Shown one piece after another: positions 1 through 10,590 of a stretch of DNA of 64,000 bases. Made by a program: the position numbers and the translations under genes. Source of the DNA: Beta vulgaris subsp. vulgaris (Eukaryota > Streptophyta > Magnoliopsida > Caryophyllales > Amaranthaceae); assembly GCF_026745355.1 (NCBI RefSeq), contig NC_079210.1:21386483-21450482 (forward strand), written 5' to 3'. Each line of letters starts with the position of its first letter. Positions within the stretch are counted from its first letter, which is position 1. A model generated the notes under the pieces. That model ran no database searches, was not told the DNA's origin, and saw only the letters and a program-made list of their open reading frames with translations.

Positions 1-324
1 AAGAAGACATACTCCCCTGTCTTTAAGTTAGTTTTTGATTTTGCAGGCTTGCTCTTACCATACAACATTACCTGATTCACCCTTTGATTACAGGAAAAAT
101 ATAATATGCTTCATGAATTCATGGATCCACTTTCATTTTTAAAATATGAATAGTTTTATCATATCTTGTGGATTCGATCATTAGTTGTTCTATAATTTGC
201 TATTTAATTCATCTTCTAGGTGTAGTTCGATTCCATTTTGTGACTTAGGTGCTTAGTTAGGTTCTTTTGAATTTGTTTATTTTTCTTTTTATTTATTTAT
301 CATATAGGTCTTTAAATTGGCTAG
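1..324. other. AT-rich DNA, no gene recognised
   Basis: This is AT-rich sequence upstream of the left LTR of Tat element A. I see no open frame of note and no terminal repeat. It could be intronic DNA of the ELMO gene, whose remaining downstream exons must lie to the left if the gene is intact. Confidence 0.4.
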
Positions 325-524
325 TGTTTCTATTTAGAAATTAAGGATCACTAATGTGTGCTGAGTAGGAGCGAGCCCTAAGAGCGTTCGCCTAAATTGA
401 CTATCCATACGTCGGAAACCTGAAAGCTAGGTCAAATCTCCACTGGGACCCACCGTGCCACACGTCTGCTCACTTCTGATTATGTGGCATAGATATTGAC
501 CAGGACCACGAATAAGCGCAAACA
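325..524 (-). repeat. 3' LTR of Tat element A (internally deleted)
   Basis: This is the left LTR. It aligns to the right LTR at its two ends but lacks about 235 bp of the middle, including the polymorphic region near GGAATTCAATACATG seen at right. The first 20 bases are diverged, so the left boundary is approximate. The inner boundary is set where homology to the right LTR starts: the minus strand reads TGTTTGCGC here and TGTCTAGGC at right. Confidence 0.7.
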
Positions 525-688
525 ATCAGCCTCACGCCAGGGATGGGATTATTCAAGTCCGAATGGGTGGTGTCCATCCGTGGCGGAACAATGATCGACC
601 GGCTCACCTCCTATAAACGATTACTTGTCTGATCAGATTTTCTCTCATTGAAAGTTATTGAAGTCTACATAGTTACCATTCCTTTGGC

Positions 689-1861
689 CGAGTGGGTCGG
701 ATGCCACTCGAATGAGGAGATAACGAGCACTAAACTATTCGATCGGCATCGATTGATGCTTAGCCATATTTGATTAAGTATAGATATGACTCGGGGAAGG
801 GGAGAAAGTCCCTTAGGAACCGAGTAGGGTGGATGCCACTCGAATGAGGGGCTAATGAGACCAACTAGTCCGAGTGGGTGCCAATTGATATTCGGTCATA
901 TTTGACTGCGTATAGATGTGACTCGGGAAAGGGGAGAGGGTCCTTGCCTCTTGGATAAGGGGATAATGAGCCCCAAGCTGCCTGAGTGTATGCAAATTGA
1001 TACTCGGTCATATTTGACTGAGTTAGATGTGACTCGGGCAAGGGGAGAGGGTCCCCTATGAGCCGAATAGAGTGGATGCCACTCGGATGAGGGGCTAATG
1101 AGTTCCAAGTTGTCCTAGTGAGTGCCAATTGATACTTACTCATATTTGATTAAGTATAGATGCGACCCGGGCAAGGGTATAAGGTCCCCTATGAGCCGAG
1201 TAGGGTGGACGCCACTCGGATGAGGGGGTAATGATCCCCAAACTGTCCGAGTGGGTGCCGATTGATACATAGGGTGGACACGACTCAGATGCGGGACTAA
1301 TGAGCCCCAAGCTATCGGAGTGGGTGGTAATTGATACATAGTCATATTTGACTAAGTATAGATGAGACTCGGGCAAGGGGGGAGGGTCCCTTATTAGTCG
1401 AGTAGGATGGACGCCACTCAGATGAAGGTGTAATGAGCCCCAAACTGTCCGAGTTGGTGCTGAAAGATACTTTAGTCATATTTTACTAAATATAGATGAG
1501 ACTCGGGCAAGGGGAGATGTCCCTTTGAGCCTAGTAGGGTGGACACCACTCTAAGGAGGGGCTAATGAGCCCCAAGTTGCCGGAATGGGTGCCAATTGAT
1601 ACTTAGTCATATTTGACTAAGTGTAGATGCGACTCGGGCAAGGTGAGAGGGTTGCCTATGAGGCGAGTAAGGTGGACGTCACTCGGATGAGAGGCCAATT
1701 AGCCCTAAACTGTCTGAGTGGGTGCCAATTGTTACGTAGTCATATTTGACTAAGTATGAATGTGAATTGGGCAAGGGAAGAGGGTCCCTTGTGAGCCGAG
1801 TAAGGTGATTGCCACTCGGATGAGAGGCTAATGAGCCCTAAGGTTGTACGAGTGGGTACCA
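689..1861. repeat. Tandem array, ~132-bp unit, about 9 copies
   Basis: Degenerate head-to-tail repeats fill the untranslated part between integrase and the 3' LTR. Each unit contains CATATTTGACTAAGTATAG, GACTCGGGCAAGGGGAGAGG, GCCACTCGGATGAGG and GAGCCCCAAG. The motif CATATTTGA recurs near 765, 895, 1008, 1141, 1342, 1477, 1608 and 1741, giving spacings of about 129, 113, 133, 201, 135, 131 and 133. One unit is shortened, and the 201-bp step holds an extra partial unit of about 70 bp. No coding potential is evident. Such arrays in this position are known for Tat elements and can seed satellite DNA. Confidence 0.92.
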
Positions 1862-2289
1862 ACACTTTCATTTTATTTTCATTTTTGCCAACTAAAGTGG
1901 CAACCATGTATACTTGGGATTTCAGGGTCCCTCATGAGGGTTGAGCTAGTTAGGAGTTGTCGAGATTTTTTGACGTTTCATCTTCTCAGGACCAAGACCT
2001 TTGGTTTGAGTTAGTCCATTTGGGCCACCTAAAAAAGGCTCATTAAGTGACGCGGGGAGTTTTGTGTTGCGCGTCCCCTGAGGTGAGTCTATATATACGT
2101 GAGAGGAAATAGAAATCTGGATCATTTGCTCATTTTCTGAATTATTCTCTCTACTTCCAACTCAAGTTCCCCAGTTGTTTTTGTCCGACCAAGTAGGCTC
2201 CTGAATTATCTTTAAGTTTATTAGCTTTTCATTTGAATAATCTCGGTCGACTCCTTTGTCTATAAAAAATAGGAGATTCGTCCGGGTCA
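1862..2289. other. Leader region of the antisense ORF
   Basis: This is non-coding sequence between the tandem array and the antisense ORF. It holds a TATA-like box at 2090-2098, followed by a pyrimidine-rich leader. No conserved frame was recognised. Confidence 0.4.
2090..2098 (+). promoter_or_regulatory. Candidate TATA box for the antisense ORF
   Basis: TATATATAC lies about 190 bp upstream of the first in-frame ATG of the antisense ORF, on the same strand, in an otherwise fairly GC-balanced stretch. That makes it a plausible core promoter separate from the LTR. This rests on position and sequence only. Confidence 0.4.
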
Positions 2290-2920
2290 GTGACCACCCC
2301 GACCTCAACTCCCTATAAGTTGTCTGAGGAGGTGAGGGGAATGGGAATAACATTGGTGTCGACTGTAATATATTGTCCCGACCCCTCGGCTATCCCCGTC
2401 GCTATCTCACTTTCGAGTCCATCATCCTCAAAGAAGGAGGAGGCCGAGGGCATCGTTCCCTATCCTTGGGAGGTGTCTCTAGCCTTTCTCACCTCTAGGA
2501 GTTAATTAGACAAATATATATCTGATGGTGTAGTTAGGGTCATCATGTCGAGTGATGAAGAAGGGACTTCGACTTCCGTCTAACTGGAATATCTTGATTT
2601 GGATCCGAATGGAGGTCCAAGCTCAAAATTCATTCTCCCTTCTCTAAGTAAGGCATTGAGGGACGATCCTCGGGGTCAAGCAACTGCAACTTAGGAGACT
2701 ATCTTCTCCCTCCACTACTAGTACTTCTTTCTGATCAGGAGCCCGCAATACACTCCACTCTCCCTTCAACAGGAGTAGCCGACGAGGGTTTCGGAGGCTG
2801 TGGGTACGGTCCAAACTAAGCCTTTCTTAGAACTCAACCGCCACGAGAAATATATGCGCTGGACCAATACCATCGACTACCTCTATACCCCTGTTGACCA
2901 AGAGTACATTAATATAATAT

Positions 2921-2936
2921 GGGGGGGGGGGGGGGG
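2921..2936 (+). repeat. 16-nt G homopolymer
   Basis: An uninterrupted run of 16 G lies inside the antisense ORF just before its intron. It breaks the reading frame and is a likely slippage or G-quadruplex site. Exact length may be unreliable because homopolymers are prone to assembly error. Confidence 0.9.
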
Positions 2937-2944
2937 TGAAACAA

Positions 2945-3060
2945 ATCCTCTAGTTTTTTTTTCACTTGTCTAAATTTCGCTCGTTAGTCGAGGTAAGTCC
3001 CTTTTTAGTTTCTAACTGACATATCCTCTAGTTTTTTCTTCACTTGTCTAAATTTGGCTT
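2945..3060. repeat. ~76-bp direct duplication around the antisense-ORF intron
   Basis: The stretch beginning ATCCTCTAG, a T-run and CACTTGTCTAAATTT occurs twice, near 2945 and 3021. It spans the predicted intron, so the duplication may have lengthened it. Confidence 0.7.
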
Positions 3061-3670
3061 TTTATCTTGAACTGTTCTCCACTAGGCTGGCCAATGTCGC
3101 TCGGAATCGGGTGTAGTTTGTCGAGGAGGTAGAGCACATGAAGAAGAAGGGGAAGACCCACTTCAACGACCTATATAAGGCTTAAGAAGGTCAACGTATT
3201 GATGAGTCTAAGCTCTACTATGCCGAGTGGGCCATTAAGGTAGACCAACGGAGCTTCCGGGAGTCGCTGAACCAATGGGCTAAGGAGAAGGCCGACCTTA
3301 TCTCAGCTCGCGATACTAAGGCCAAGACAGAGGCGGCATAGCAGAGGGTCGATGCGATTTTGGTTTGGTTGACTAAGGCCGAGAAGCTCGTCAAGACCAA
3401 GGAGCAGTGGTTTCGTGACTAGCGGCAATCCGATGCTTGCGAGATGTTCGCCAACGAGGTGGGTAGCAATGTCGTAAAGAAGGGGAGGATGAAGCCTTGG
3501 ACCGTCTGAAGAAGGTGTTCGCTGAATCCCACCCTGATTTGCCTTGGGCTAACGTCTTGTCTAGGTACTAGGCGTCTCTTGAAGCCGAGGATGCTGCAGT
3601 CCGAGCAGAGATGGGTCTGGATGAGGAAGATGAGGAGGACTCCGAGGAGGTGGCGGAAGGTACCCACTAG

Positions 3671-4500
3671 GGGGAGGTCGGTTGTTCTGATTATATGGTT
3701 GGCGACAATGTTGCTGCCAACATCAATAATGCATCTGATCTTCTTTTTAGCTCTTAGGCCCTTGTAGTTTGCTTTAATTTTTTTGGTCCTTGGTAGTAGC
3801 AGACCTTGTCTTGTAATTTTTTCAGTTCATGAAATGGAATGAAACCTTTTGCAACTCCAATTTTTTGTTATTTGCAATATTATCTTTCTTTCTTTTTGAA
3901 TATACGACTAACTTCTATGGCCAGTTCACTTGTATAGTCAGACAACTGGTTAAGTTGCACAATTATTGAACCATTTAATTGGTTAACTTATAGCATTTTG
4001 TTCTGACTAGCTAAGTCATGCTAATTCGGCTGGTTAAGCTATGGTTATTCGACTGGTTAAGTCATACTTACTTGACCGGTTAAGTGTTTTTGTCTGATTA
4101 TAAATATGAACTATTTCGACTAGCAAAGTTTAGTAGTCCGACTCATTATAGGGTATGCCGACTTGTTGCACTTCGCCGTTAGTCTATTATATATGCCCCT
4201 ATTGCAATTAACAAACACTAGACATATAACCTCTTTAGATTATATGCATTCCAGGCTTAGGCTAGGGATACGCCTTCTTGGGACCCTAGTCGGAATATGC
4301 CTAGTTTGATTACTTCTGTCACTTTGTATGGGTCGTCCCAAAGTCCGGTAGCCTCGACCTTCCAAACCAGCTAGTCGCCAAGTTAGATTGGTCTAGCTTT
4401 TATTCGTCGGTCGAATTGCCGGGTGATTCGTTGTTTATATTTGATGGACTTCATCATTGCGTTGCCCCTTGTTTCTCATAACAGATCCTGGTTAGTGTGC
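3671..4500. other. Spacer between the antisense ORF and integrase, with short degenerate repeats
   Basis: No gene was recognised. Between about 3925 and 4160 the motif GACTGGTTAAGT and variants (CGGCTGGTTAAGCT, GACCGGTTAAGT) recur at about 25-35 bp spacing, forming a small degenerate repeat cluster. Just after the antisense ORF the sequence becomes T-rich with an AATGGAATGAAA stretch that could serve as its poly(A) region. Confidence 0.5.
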
Positions 4501-5440
4501 TTCTATTCTTCGTTCTTTTGAAATTCGTAGAAGGTCACTCGTGGAGAGGGGATGCCAAACTCCACTAATAGGACGACTTCACTTCCATACACAAGGATGA
4601 ACGGGGACTGTCCAGTGACTTATTTCCTGGTGGTCCAAGCCGACCATAGGACTCCTGGTAGGTTGTCGACCTATGCTCCTTTGGCAGCCTCCAAGGACCT
4701 TTTGATTCCTTTGAGGACTATTTTTTTGGTCAACACGGCTTACCCATTATTTCGTAGGCTTTATAGTGCAAAAAGCTTGGTCTGTATTCTGAATCAGGCA
4801 CAATAGTCCCGAGTAGGCCACTGTTGAATTGTTGCCTATAATCATCCATTAGTTCCCTTGGTACTCCAAACCTGGTCATAAGGTTCCTCCATATGAATGC
4901 TTGAACCTATATGTCCGTTATTAAGGTGAGTGTTTCGGCCTTTGTCCACTTTGTTGAAGTAGTCAATCACAACTATTAAGAACTTGCATTGGCCTGAAGC
5001 TGGAGGGGAATGGTCTGAGCAGGTCCATGCCCATTTGTCGAACAATAGAACTGTCTGGATGGTTGTCAGAGGAGTAGTTGATGTTTTAGGAATGTCCGAA
5101 TAGATCTGGCACGATGGGGACCTCTTGACTAGTTCCTGGGCATCCATCTTTAGGGTGGGACAATATTAGCCACTGAGGGCTTATCCGGCTATGGTCCTTC
5201 CCCCTTGGTGATTTCCACATGCTCCTTGATGGATTTTTCTTATGGTGTAGTCCCCTTCCTCGGGGGTTAAACATTTTATGAGGGGGTGAATGAAGGACTT
5301 TTTATAGAGCTGGTCCGCTTGCCACAAGAACCATCCCGACTTATGCTTGATTCGCTTCGCGTCCTTATGGTCTTTGGATAGTATCCCTTCTTTCATGTAT
5401 TCGACCACCTCATCCATCCATGTAGATGTTCGATTCAATA
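4500..5440 (-). pseudogene. Integrase domain of Tat element A (broken)
   Basis: This is the C-terminal part of pol. The zinc-binding N-terminus is visible at 5181-5438 (LYKKSFIHPLIKCLTPEEGD, then IHQGACGNH). The catalytic core follows at 4842-5147, with PCP-like LVKRSPSCQIYSDIPK and ASGQCKFLIVVIDYFNK, which carries a catalytic Asp. A later segment on the minus strand near 4545-4700 reads SPFILVYGSEVV, typical of the region after the DDE core. Frameshifts occur near 5150-5270, and in-frame stops interrupt the C-terminal part, so it cannot make active enzyme. Confidence 0.85.
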
Positions 5441-5600
5441 CCAGTTGCTCTTTGGAATTGATGCTCGGCAGACGTGGTACTTCTCACATACATAATGGTA
5501 GGAGGGGCTAACCCCTCTGCTGAACTGATATGTGATAAAGCATCTGCTTATTGATTTTATGACCTAGGTATGTGGGTGATGCTGAATTGGGAATAGCTTT

Positions 5601-5910
5601 TTAAAAAAATTCTTGGGTTTTGGCCAGGTACATTCTCATGGTGTCTTCCTTGCATACTTGCCTGATACATATCCCACTATGAGTTCTGAGTCGGATTTGG
5701 CATTGACTGTCGTGACTCCGGTCAAGATCCATAATTGGAGTCATTTTTAGTATTAGTGCCTCGTTCTCTGCTTCATTGTTAGATCTCAAAAATTCAAACT
5801 TGATAGCATATTCCATTTTTTATCCGACTGGGGGCTTGATGACAAAACCAACTCCATACCTAGTTTTAGTGGATGACCCGTCCACTTGTACTTCCCAACC
5901 ATCTTGCTCG
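5601..5910 (-). pseudogene. Second, archaeal-type RNase H of Tat element A
   Basis: Between the first RNase H and integrase the minus strand encodes VDGSSTKTRYGVGFVIKPP, then a stop, then YAIKFEFLRSNNEAENEALI. The VDGSS start, the NNEAExEAL helix and the position are those of the extra RNase H carried by the Tat lineage. The segment contains a stop after PPVG and a frameshift after about 40 residues. It is the best lineage marker in this element. Confidence 0.8.
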
Positions 5911-6079
5911 CCAACTGAGGATCCTGATAGTGCATTCAGTTATGAAATCTTCTAAGCCCTGAGCTTTGATTGCTTTCCGGGGCTCATACTCCAGTCCGAA
6001 GTCTACGAGCTGGTCTGCTCAGTTAGTCATCCTGCTGGAGTGATTTTGGCTTTCAATCACCCTCCAAAGAAGCAGCCCG

Positions 6080-6420
6080 GTAAGAACCTTGATTTAGTGG
6101 TCTTGAAAGTATGGTTTGAGGTTCCGACTAGCCATTACGAGGGCGAATACCATTTTTTCTGTCTCGCAATAGTTAGCTTCCGCCCCTCGGAAGGTGTTGT
6201 TTAAGAAATAAACCGGGTGTTGCTTGTCTTTTATTTCGGCTATCAAAACAACGCTAAGTGCATATTCAGATACCGCCAAGTAAATGTACAACATTTCCCC
6301 CAGTAAGGGGGATATCAGCTTGGTAAGGTTTGATAGATGTGTTTTGAGGAAGGTTGAGGCTTGTTCGACCTAGTCATCCCAACTCAACTTCTTTATCTTT
6401 AAAGCATTAAAAAAAAAAAA
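6080..6420 (-). pseudogene. First RNase H domain of Tat element A
   Basis: At 6094-6294 the frame reads LYIYLAVSEYALSVVLIAE, then KQHPVYFLNNTFRGAEANY and METEKMVFALVMASRNLKPYF-like residues. This matches the RT-connected RNase H of Ty3/gypsy pol. Stops flank the open piece, and a poly(A) run at 6411-6422 (plus strand) breaks the frame upstream. Confidence 0.85.
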
Positions 6421-6427
6421 ACTTTTG

Positions 6428-7116
6428 TCAACTGACCTGGAGAAGAAGCATCTGAAGGCTATCAGACACCCGGTTAGCGCGCTGCACCTCCCGTACGTTT
6501 CCAAGAGATTTTATCTCATTTACCGCTTTGATCTTGTCGGGATTAGCCTTGATCCCTCTCTTATCCACTAGGAATCTGAGACACTTCCTTTCCTTTACTC
6601 TAAATACGCACATCTTCGGGGTCAACAACATAAGGAACCGCCTTAGTGTGCCGAAGTATTCCCTTAAGTCTAAGGGATGATCCCCCTGTGTCTTGCTTTT
6701 AACTATAATGTCGTCAACTTACACTTCAAGGTTCCGACCCAGTTGGCCGTTAAAGATTTTGTTAACAGTTCGTTGATACGTAGCCCCAACATCATCCTAT
6801 AGCAGTACACCCCTTGCCCGCCGTTGAGTCGAACAGCGTGTCGATCTTGTGCAGAGGGTGATTGGGCAGGCCTTATTCAGGTGTGTCAAATCCACACACA
6901 TTCTTCTTGCTTTCTCTTTTTAACCAACACAACATTGGCCATCCACTTTGAGTACTGGAACTCTCCTATAAAGCTCGCCTCAAGCAATTTTTCTACTTTC
7001 GCAGCTGCTGCAACATTCCTCTCGGGGTCCTGATGCCTTAAGTTTTGCCTGATTGGCCTGAACCCCTCCTTGATGTTGAGCTCGTGGCACATGATTTTGG
7101 GGTCGAGTTTGGGCAT
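6428..7116 (-). pseudogene. Reverse transcriptase domain of Tat element A
   Basis: The RT start is at 6886-7116 (MCHELNIKEGFRPIRQNLR, VEKLLEASFIGEFQYSKW, ANVVLVKKRKQ). The thumb side is at 6428-6631 (KMCVFRVKERKCLRFLVDKR, then NPDKIKAVNEIK and NVREVQRANR). The central palm between about 6640 and 6880 is out of frame with stops, so the catalytic YxDD region is not intact. Confidence 0.88.
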
Positions 7117-7135
7117 TTCCGAGGACGTCCCTGTA

Positions 7136-7767
7136 CTATATGAGTACCTGAATGATTTCTTTTCTTGTTTCAGAGTCCATGGCTTTGCCTACTGTCAAAT
7201 TTCGACCGAGCTTCTCATCAATTATTACTTCTTCATCGTCCTCAGCTGGCTGAGGGCGCTCAAACTGCTTAGGGTTCTCAGTGATGTAAACCCCGAGGCC
7301 ACCTGAGGATTGACTTTCTTCTCGCTTTCTCTTTTTCGAGTCTTCTTGGACATCATCTTCGTTTTTCAAAATGTAAAAATAACATTCTCTTGCTGCTTGT
7401 GTATTCCCATGGAATTTTGCGACCTTAGCATCGCCGATTTCGAATTGCATGAGGATCTAGTAGATGGAGATCGCCGCCTTAACCTTGTTCAAAGTAGGTC
7501 TCCCCATTATGATATTGTATGGTAGAGGGATGTCCACTATTAGGAAGTCAATTAGTAGGCTTCTACCATTGCCTTTTCTTCCGTCCGAGTGGGTAGCTTC
7601 ACCGAGCTGACTGGATGCACAAAGTTTCCCCTAAAGCCTATGAGTGGCTGATTGAGGGGCGAGACATCCCTTTCGCTATACTTCAACATCTTGAGGCATT
7701 CTAGTGTGATCATATCAGATGAGGACCCACTCTCCACTAGCACTCTTTTAACTCTAGTGTTAACCAC
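7136..7767 (-). pseudogene. Protease and RT-linker region of Tat element A
   Basis: The protease part at 7552-7767 reads RVKRVLVESGSSSDMITLEC and PLNQPLIGFRGNFVHP. The catalytic triplet, normally Asp-Ser-Gly, is Glu-Ser-Gly here, which should kill the aspartic protease. The following piece at 7136-7450 (FHGNTQAARECYFYILKNE, then DDEEVIIDEKLGRNLTVGK) is the acidic linker usually found before RT. A stop and frameshift separate the two. Confidence 0.82.
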
Positions 7768-7984
7768 TTTGAGTTCAATTATTAGGGGGTCGTCATGGGG
7801 TGTATGTAGGGTCCGACTGGATGCCTAAAAGTCATTACGAGGCAGTCTGGTCGAGGGTGGGGGACGTCAAGCACTTGGTGCTTAAGACTCTATAGGTGGA
7901 CTTTGCGAGATCGGTCGGTTAGGCTTCTCGATGTAAAACCACCTGATATGACCCCAATGAATCCTTCGGTGTCTCCGCTACTCG

Positions 7985-8394
7985 ACTAATCCACCTTCTA
8001 CTTGCCCTTATCCTCGCTTGTGTGCTTGAGGTAGCGGTTCAGCTTGCCCTGATCTTCTAGGTTATCAAGGGACTTCTTAAGTTCTCTATAGTCCTTGGTG
8101 GTGTGTCCACACTGTTTTTGGTACTCACACCACTGGCTCTTATCTCTACGAGCGGAGGACGTTCTGATGGGAGGTGGGCAGGGGAGCATGGACTTGTATT
8201 TTATGTCCAAGTAGATTTCTCTTCGGTTTTTGCTGAAGCGGGGGTCCTGGCCATGGTCGTTGAACCTGTCTGACATACCTCCTTTTTTTTTCGGCTGATC
8301 TTTGTGGTTTCCTTCTTCCTTTCTCTTCTTACCTCCGTCGTCCAAGTGGCGACATATGTCCGTCGCCTGGATGAATCTTTGAGCTTTTGTCAAC
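7985..8394 (-). pseudogene. gag C-terminus of Tat element A, with degenerate zinc knuckle
   Basis: The frame reads KAQRFIQATDICRHLDDGG, a lysine-rich basic stretch, and then CEYQKQCGHTTKDYRELKKS, a CCHC-like knuckle that has lost its last Cys (Tyr instead). It is cut from the gag N-terminus by the CACTA insertion at 8398. The frame does not match the N-terminal half exactly across the junction, so there was an extra indel. Confidence 0.82.
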
Positions 8395-8397
8395 GAC

Positions 8398-9968
8398 CAC
8401 TAGTAGAAAAAGGACGATTTGCGTCGCACAGACACGGAAACGACGCACAGTTAGGATTTGCGTCGCATGTAGGGAGCTGTGCGACGCAAATCACAAAAAT
8501 CTCTCCAGCAGGTGCGCAGAATATGCGCCGCACCATCCTCACATGCGATGCAAATATCAATGTGCGTCGCTTGTTGCGTATGTGCGACGCATATTCCACG
8601 CACCAGTTGGAGAGATTGGTTCCCAATGTGGTCGCAATATAAAGGTGCGTTGTAAAAGGCTAATGTGCGTCGGACCCCTTGGCCCATCCGACGCACATCA
8701 GCCCACCCAACTCAATTATAGAGCCTCTCCCTCTCCTTTTAATTTTCCCAAACCCTAAAAAAACTCCAGCCGCGTCTAACATCTTCCCCTCTCTCTCTCA
8801 CCCTCTCGCGTCTCTCTCTCTCCCTCAAACCCTAAAAAAACTCCAGCCACTCTCTCTCACCCTCTCGCGTCTCGCTCTCTCCCACTCGCGTCTCTCTCTC
8901 TCTCACACTCAAACTCTCCCTTTCTCACCCTCAAACTCTCTCTCTCTCTCCGCCGAACGAACAAACAGAACAACGAACAAACAGAGCCTCTTCGTCGATG
9001 GCGTATAATCAATTTCGTCGATGGCGTACAACAGAACAACGAACTCTCCGGCGACTTGGCTTTTATGGATGAAACTCTCTGGCGACAGGTTCGTTTTTTT
9101 TTCAAATTTTCAATCTGATTTTATAATTTCCAACTCTACAATTTTCTTTTTTCAGATCTACAATTTCGTTTTTTCATTTTTCATTGTTTAGATCTAATTT
9201 TTTTTCAGATCTACAATTTCTGTTTTTTTACGTTTTATATCTGATTTTTTATTGACTTTTTTTTTCTTATTTTCATTTCCAGATCTGTTTTTGGTTTTTC
9301 TGGAAGTCTTCTTCGGAATGAGGAAATTGAAGGAAATTGAAGTTTTTGGTGCTTTTGTCTTCCATAATCAGTTTCGTTTTGTGTAGGAGTTGTAAATTAT
9401 GGAATTTCGGTGGTTTATTGTTTTGTATTCGTGTTGTAAATTATGATATTATGATATTATGGAATTATGTTTGTTTATTCTGTTGTGTTCGAATGCCTTC
9501 TTCTGTTTGAATGCAATATAGTTCGAATTTTGGTGGTTTATGGAATGTAGTAAGCTTGTTCAATATTTTCATTTCATTTTGTTAGTGTATTTTGTTATTC
9601 TACGCAGATTCTTGTAGTTTGAGATCTGATTCTTGTAGTTTGCACCTCATTCCTAGTTTTTTTTTAATTAAATAAAAGCAATTTGCGTCGCACGTAGCCC
9701 AAGGTGCGACGCAAATCACTCATCTGCGTCGCACCCTAGGCGATGTGCGACGCACATCTCCCTTGGCTGGATGGAGTTGGGGGCTGGCAAGACCACTTGC
9801 GTCGTACCGTATAAAGGTGCGACGCAAATAGTTGAACCATTTGCGTCGTTTCCGCATACGACGCAGATCGTTTCTGAGTCATTTACGTCGAGGGCTTTGG
9901 CGTCGCACCGTAGTCCGACGCAAATAGGCGCCTCACATCCGACGCAAGTTGTCTTTTCTGTACTAGTG
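8398..9968. mobile_element. Non-autonomous CACTA transposon 1 (1571 bp)
   Basis: Terminal inverted repeats CACTAGTAGAAAAAGGAC (left) and GTCTTTTCTGTACTAGTG (right end as read on plus) are flanked by a 3-bp target duplication GAC at 8395-8397 and 9969-9971. Both ends carry dense copies of the palindromic subterminal motif TGCGTCGCA/TGCGACGCA (about 8415-8690 and 9680-9950), as expected for transposase binding in CACTA elements. No transposase was recognised. The centre looks like a gene 5' end. The insertion splits gag of Tat element A. Confidence 0.93.
8730..9330 (+). other. Gene-5'-end-like core of CACTA 1
   Basis: Inside the transposon lies a pyrimidine-rich stretch with CCCTAAAAAAACTCCAGCC twice (about 8754 and 8830) and long CTCTCT runs. 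It is followed by ATG-containing sequence repeated around 8998 and 9020 (GTCGATGGCGTA) and then by GCGACAG/GTTCGTTT at about 9088, which resembles a splice donor. The AT-rich sequence after it contains TTTTTTCAG acceptor-like motifs. This could be a captured host-gene leader, first exon and intron, or the relic of the element's own gene. No protein family was recognised. Confidence 0.5.
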
Positions 9969-9971
9969 GAC

Positions 9972-10590
9972 TCCGAGAAGGTTTTTACTTCATTTTCGGC
10001 CAATGACCGTCTCAGTGATTCTTCGTTGAATCGTTTGATGTAGTCGGTCAGGCTCTCATTTTTCTCTTGTTTGACCACCATTAGCTGGAGACTAGTCTTT
10101 TTTTGCCTTTCGCCGACAACAAATTGGTGGATGAATAGTTCCTCAAATATTGAGAAATTGGTCATGATTCCTGCAGGCAATTCTTCAAACCAATTAGGGC
10201 GAGGCCCTTGAGTGTAGTAGGAAAGAAACGACACCAAGTAGCTTCACAACTGGTCTAAATGCTCATCTGAGCTTTGTACATGGCCATGTGATTATCCGGG
10301 TCAATTAGGCCCGCAAATGGTTTAATTGTTGGCATTTTTATTCTCCCTAGACTAGGTGCTTCCAGGATTTCTTGGCTGAATGGGACCATAAACATAAGTG
10401 CTATATTGTTGATAACAGGGGGCATAAAGTAAGCCGAATCGCCTTACCCCTCTCGCTGAGCGACTTTCTTGTTTAGAATGTGCCTAGCATCATACCCCAT
10501 ACTGAGGCGCTTCCGGTTGACAAAGTGTCGGACGTCCTCGGTTTTCGTTAGACATCGCTTCTAGTCTGACCATGGACCGAGCGGGGGTTG
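9972..10590 (-). pseudogene. gag N-terminal half of Tat element A
   Basis: The frame encodes IKPFAGLIDPDNHMAMYKAQ upstream and then YTQGPRPNWFEELPAGIMTN, FIHQFVVGERQKKTSL and KNESLTDYIKRFNEESL. This is the retrotransposon gag capsid pattern, with the conserved short-range YIKRF-N-E motif. A close homologue is present in Tat element B at 59217-59574. The coding region is cut at 9971 by CACTA 1, and some upstream pieces are out of frame. Confidence 0.85.

Larger units (their letters stand above)
2290..3670 (+). pseudogene. Antisense additional ORF of the Tat element (acidic, coiled-coil; decayed, spliced)
   Basis: This is a protein-like reading frame on the strand opposite to gag-pol. From the ATG at 2290 one frame stays recognisable to about 2990, interrupted by stops near 2503, 2581 and 2692. 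It includes VPYPWEVSLAFLTSRS, MSSDEEGTSTSV and KYMRWTNTIDYLYTPVDQEY. A GT-AG intron (about 2993-3085) joins it to a second exon with charged, helical sequence (AKEKADLISARDTKAKTEAA). After one frameshift near 3480 it ends in a very acidic tail (EEDEEDSEE). Stops near 3113, 3184, 3340 and 3420 are mostly TAG or TAA at positions where CAG or CAA is plausible. Tat elements such as Grande and Retand are known to carry antisense ORFs here; I recall a Pfam family called putative gypsy type transposon for them. The function is unknown. Confidence 0.75.

Noticed and set aside
865..1376. Overlapping minus-strand frames in the tandem array
   Set aside because: Repeating peptides follow the 132-bp DNA period; unit lengths vary and are not multiples of three throughout, so not a coding repeat.
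4552..7525. Several plus-strand open frames
   Set aside because: They are antisense shadows of the degenerate pol gene on minus, which has clear domain motifs.
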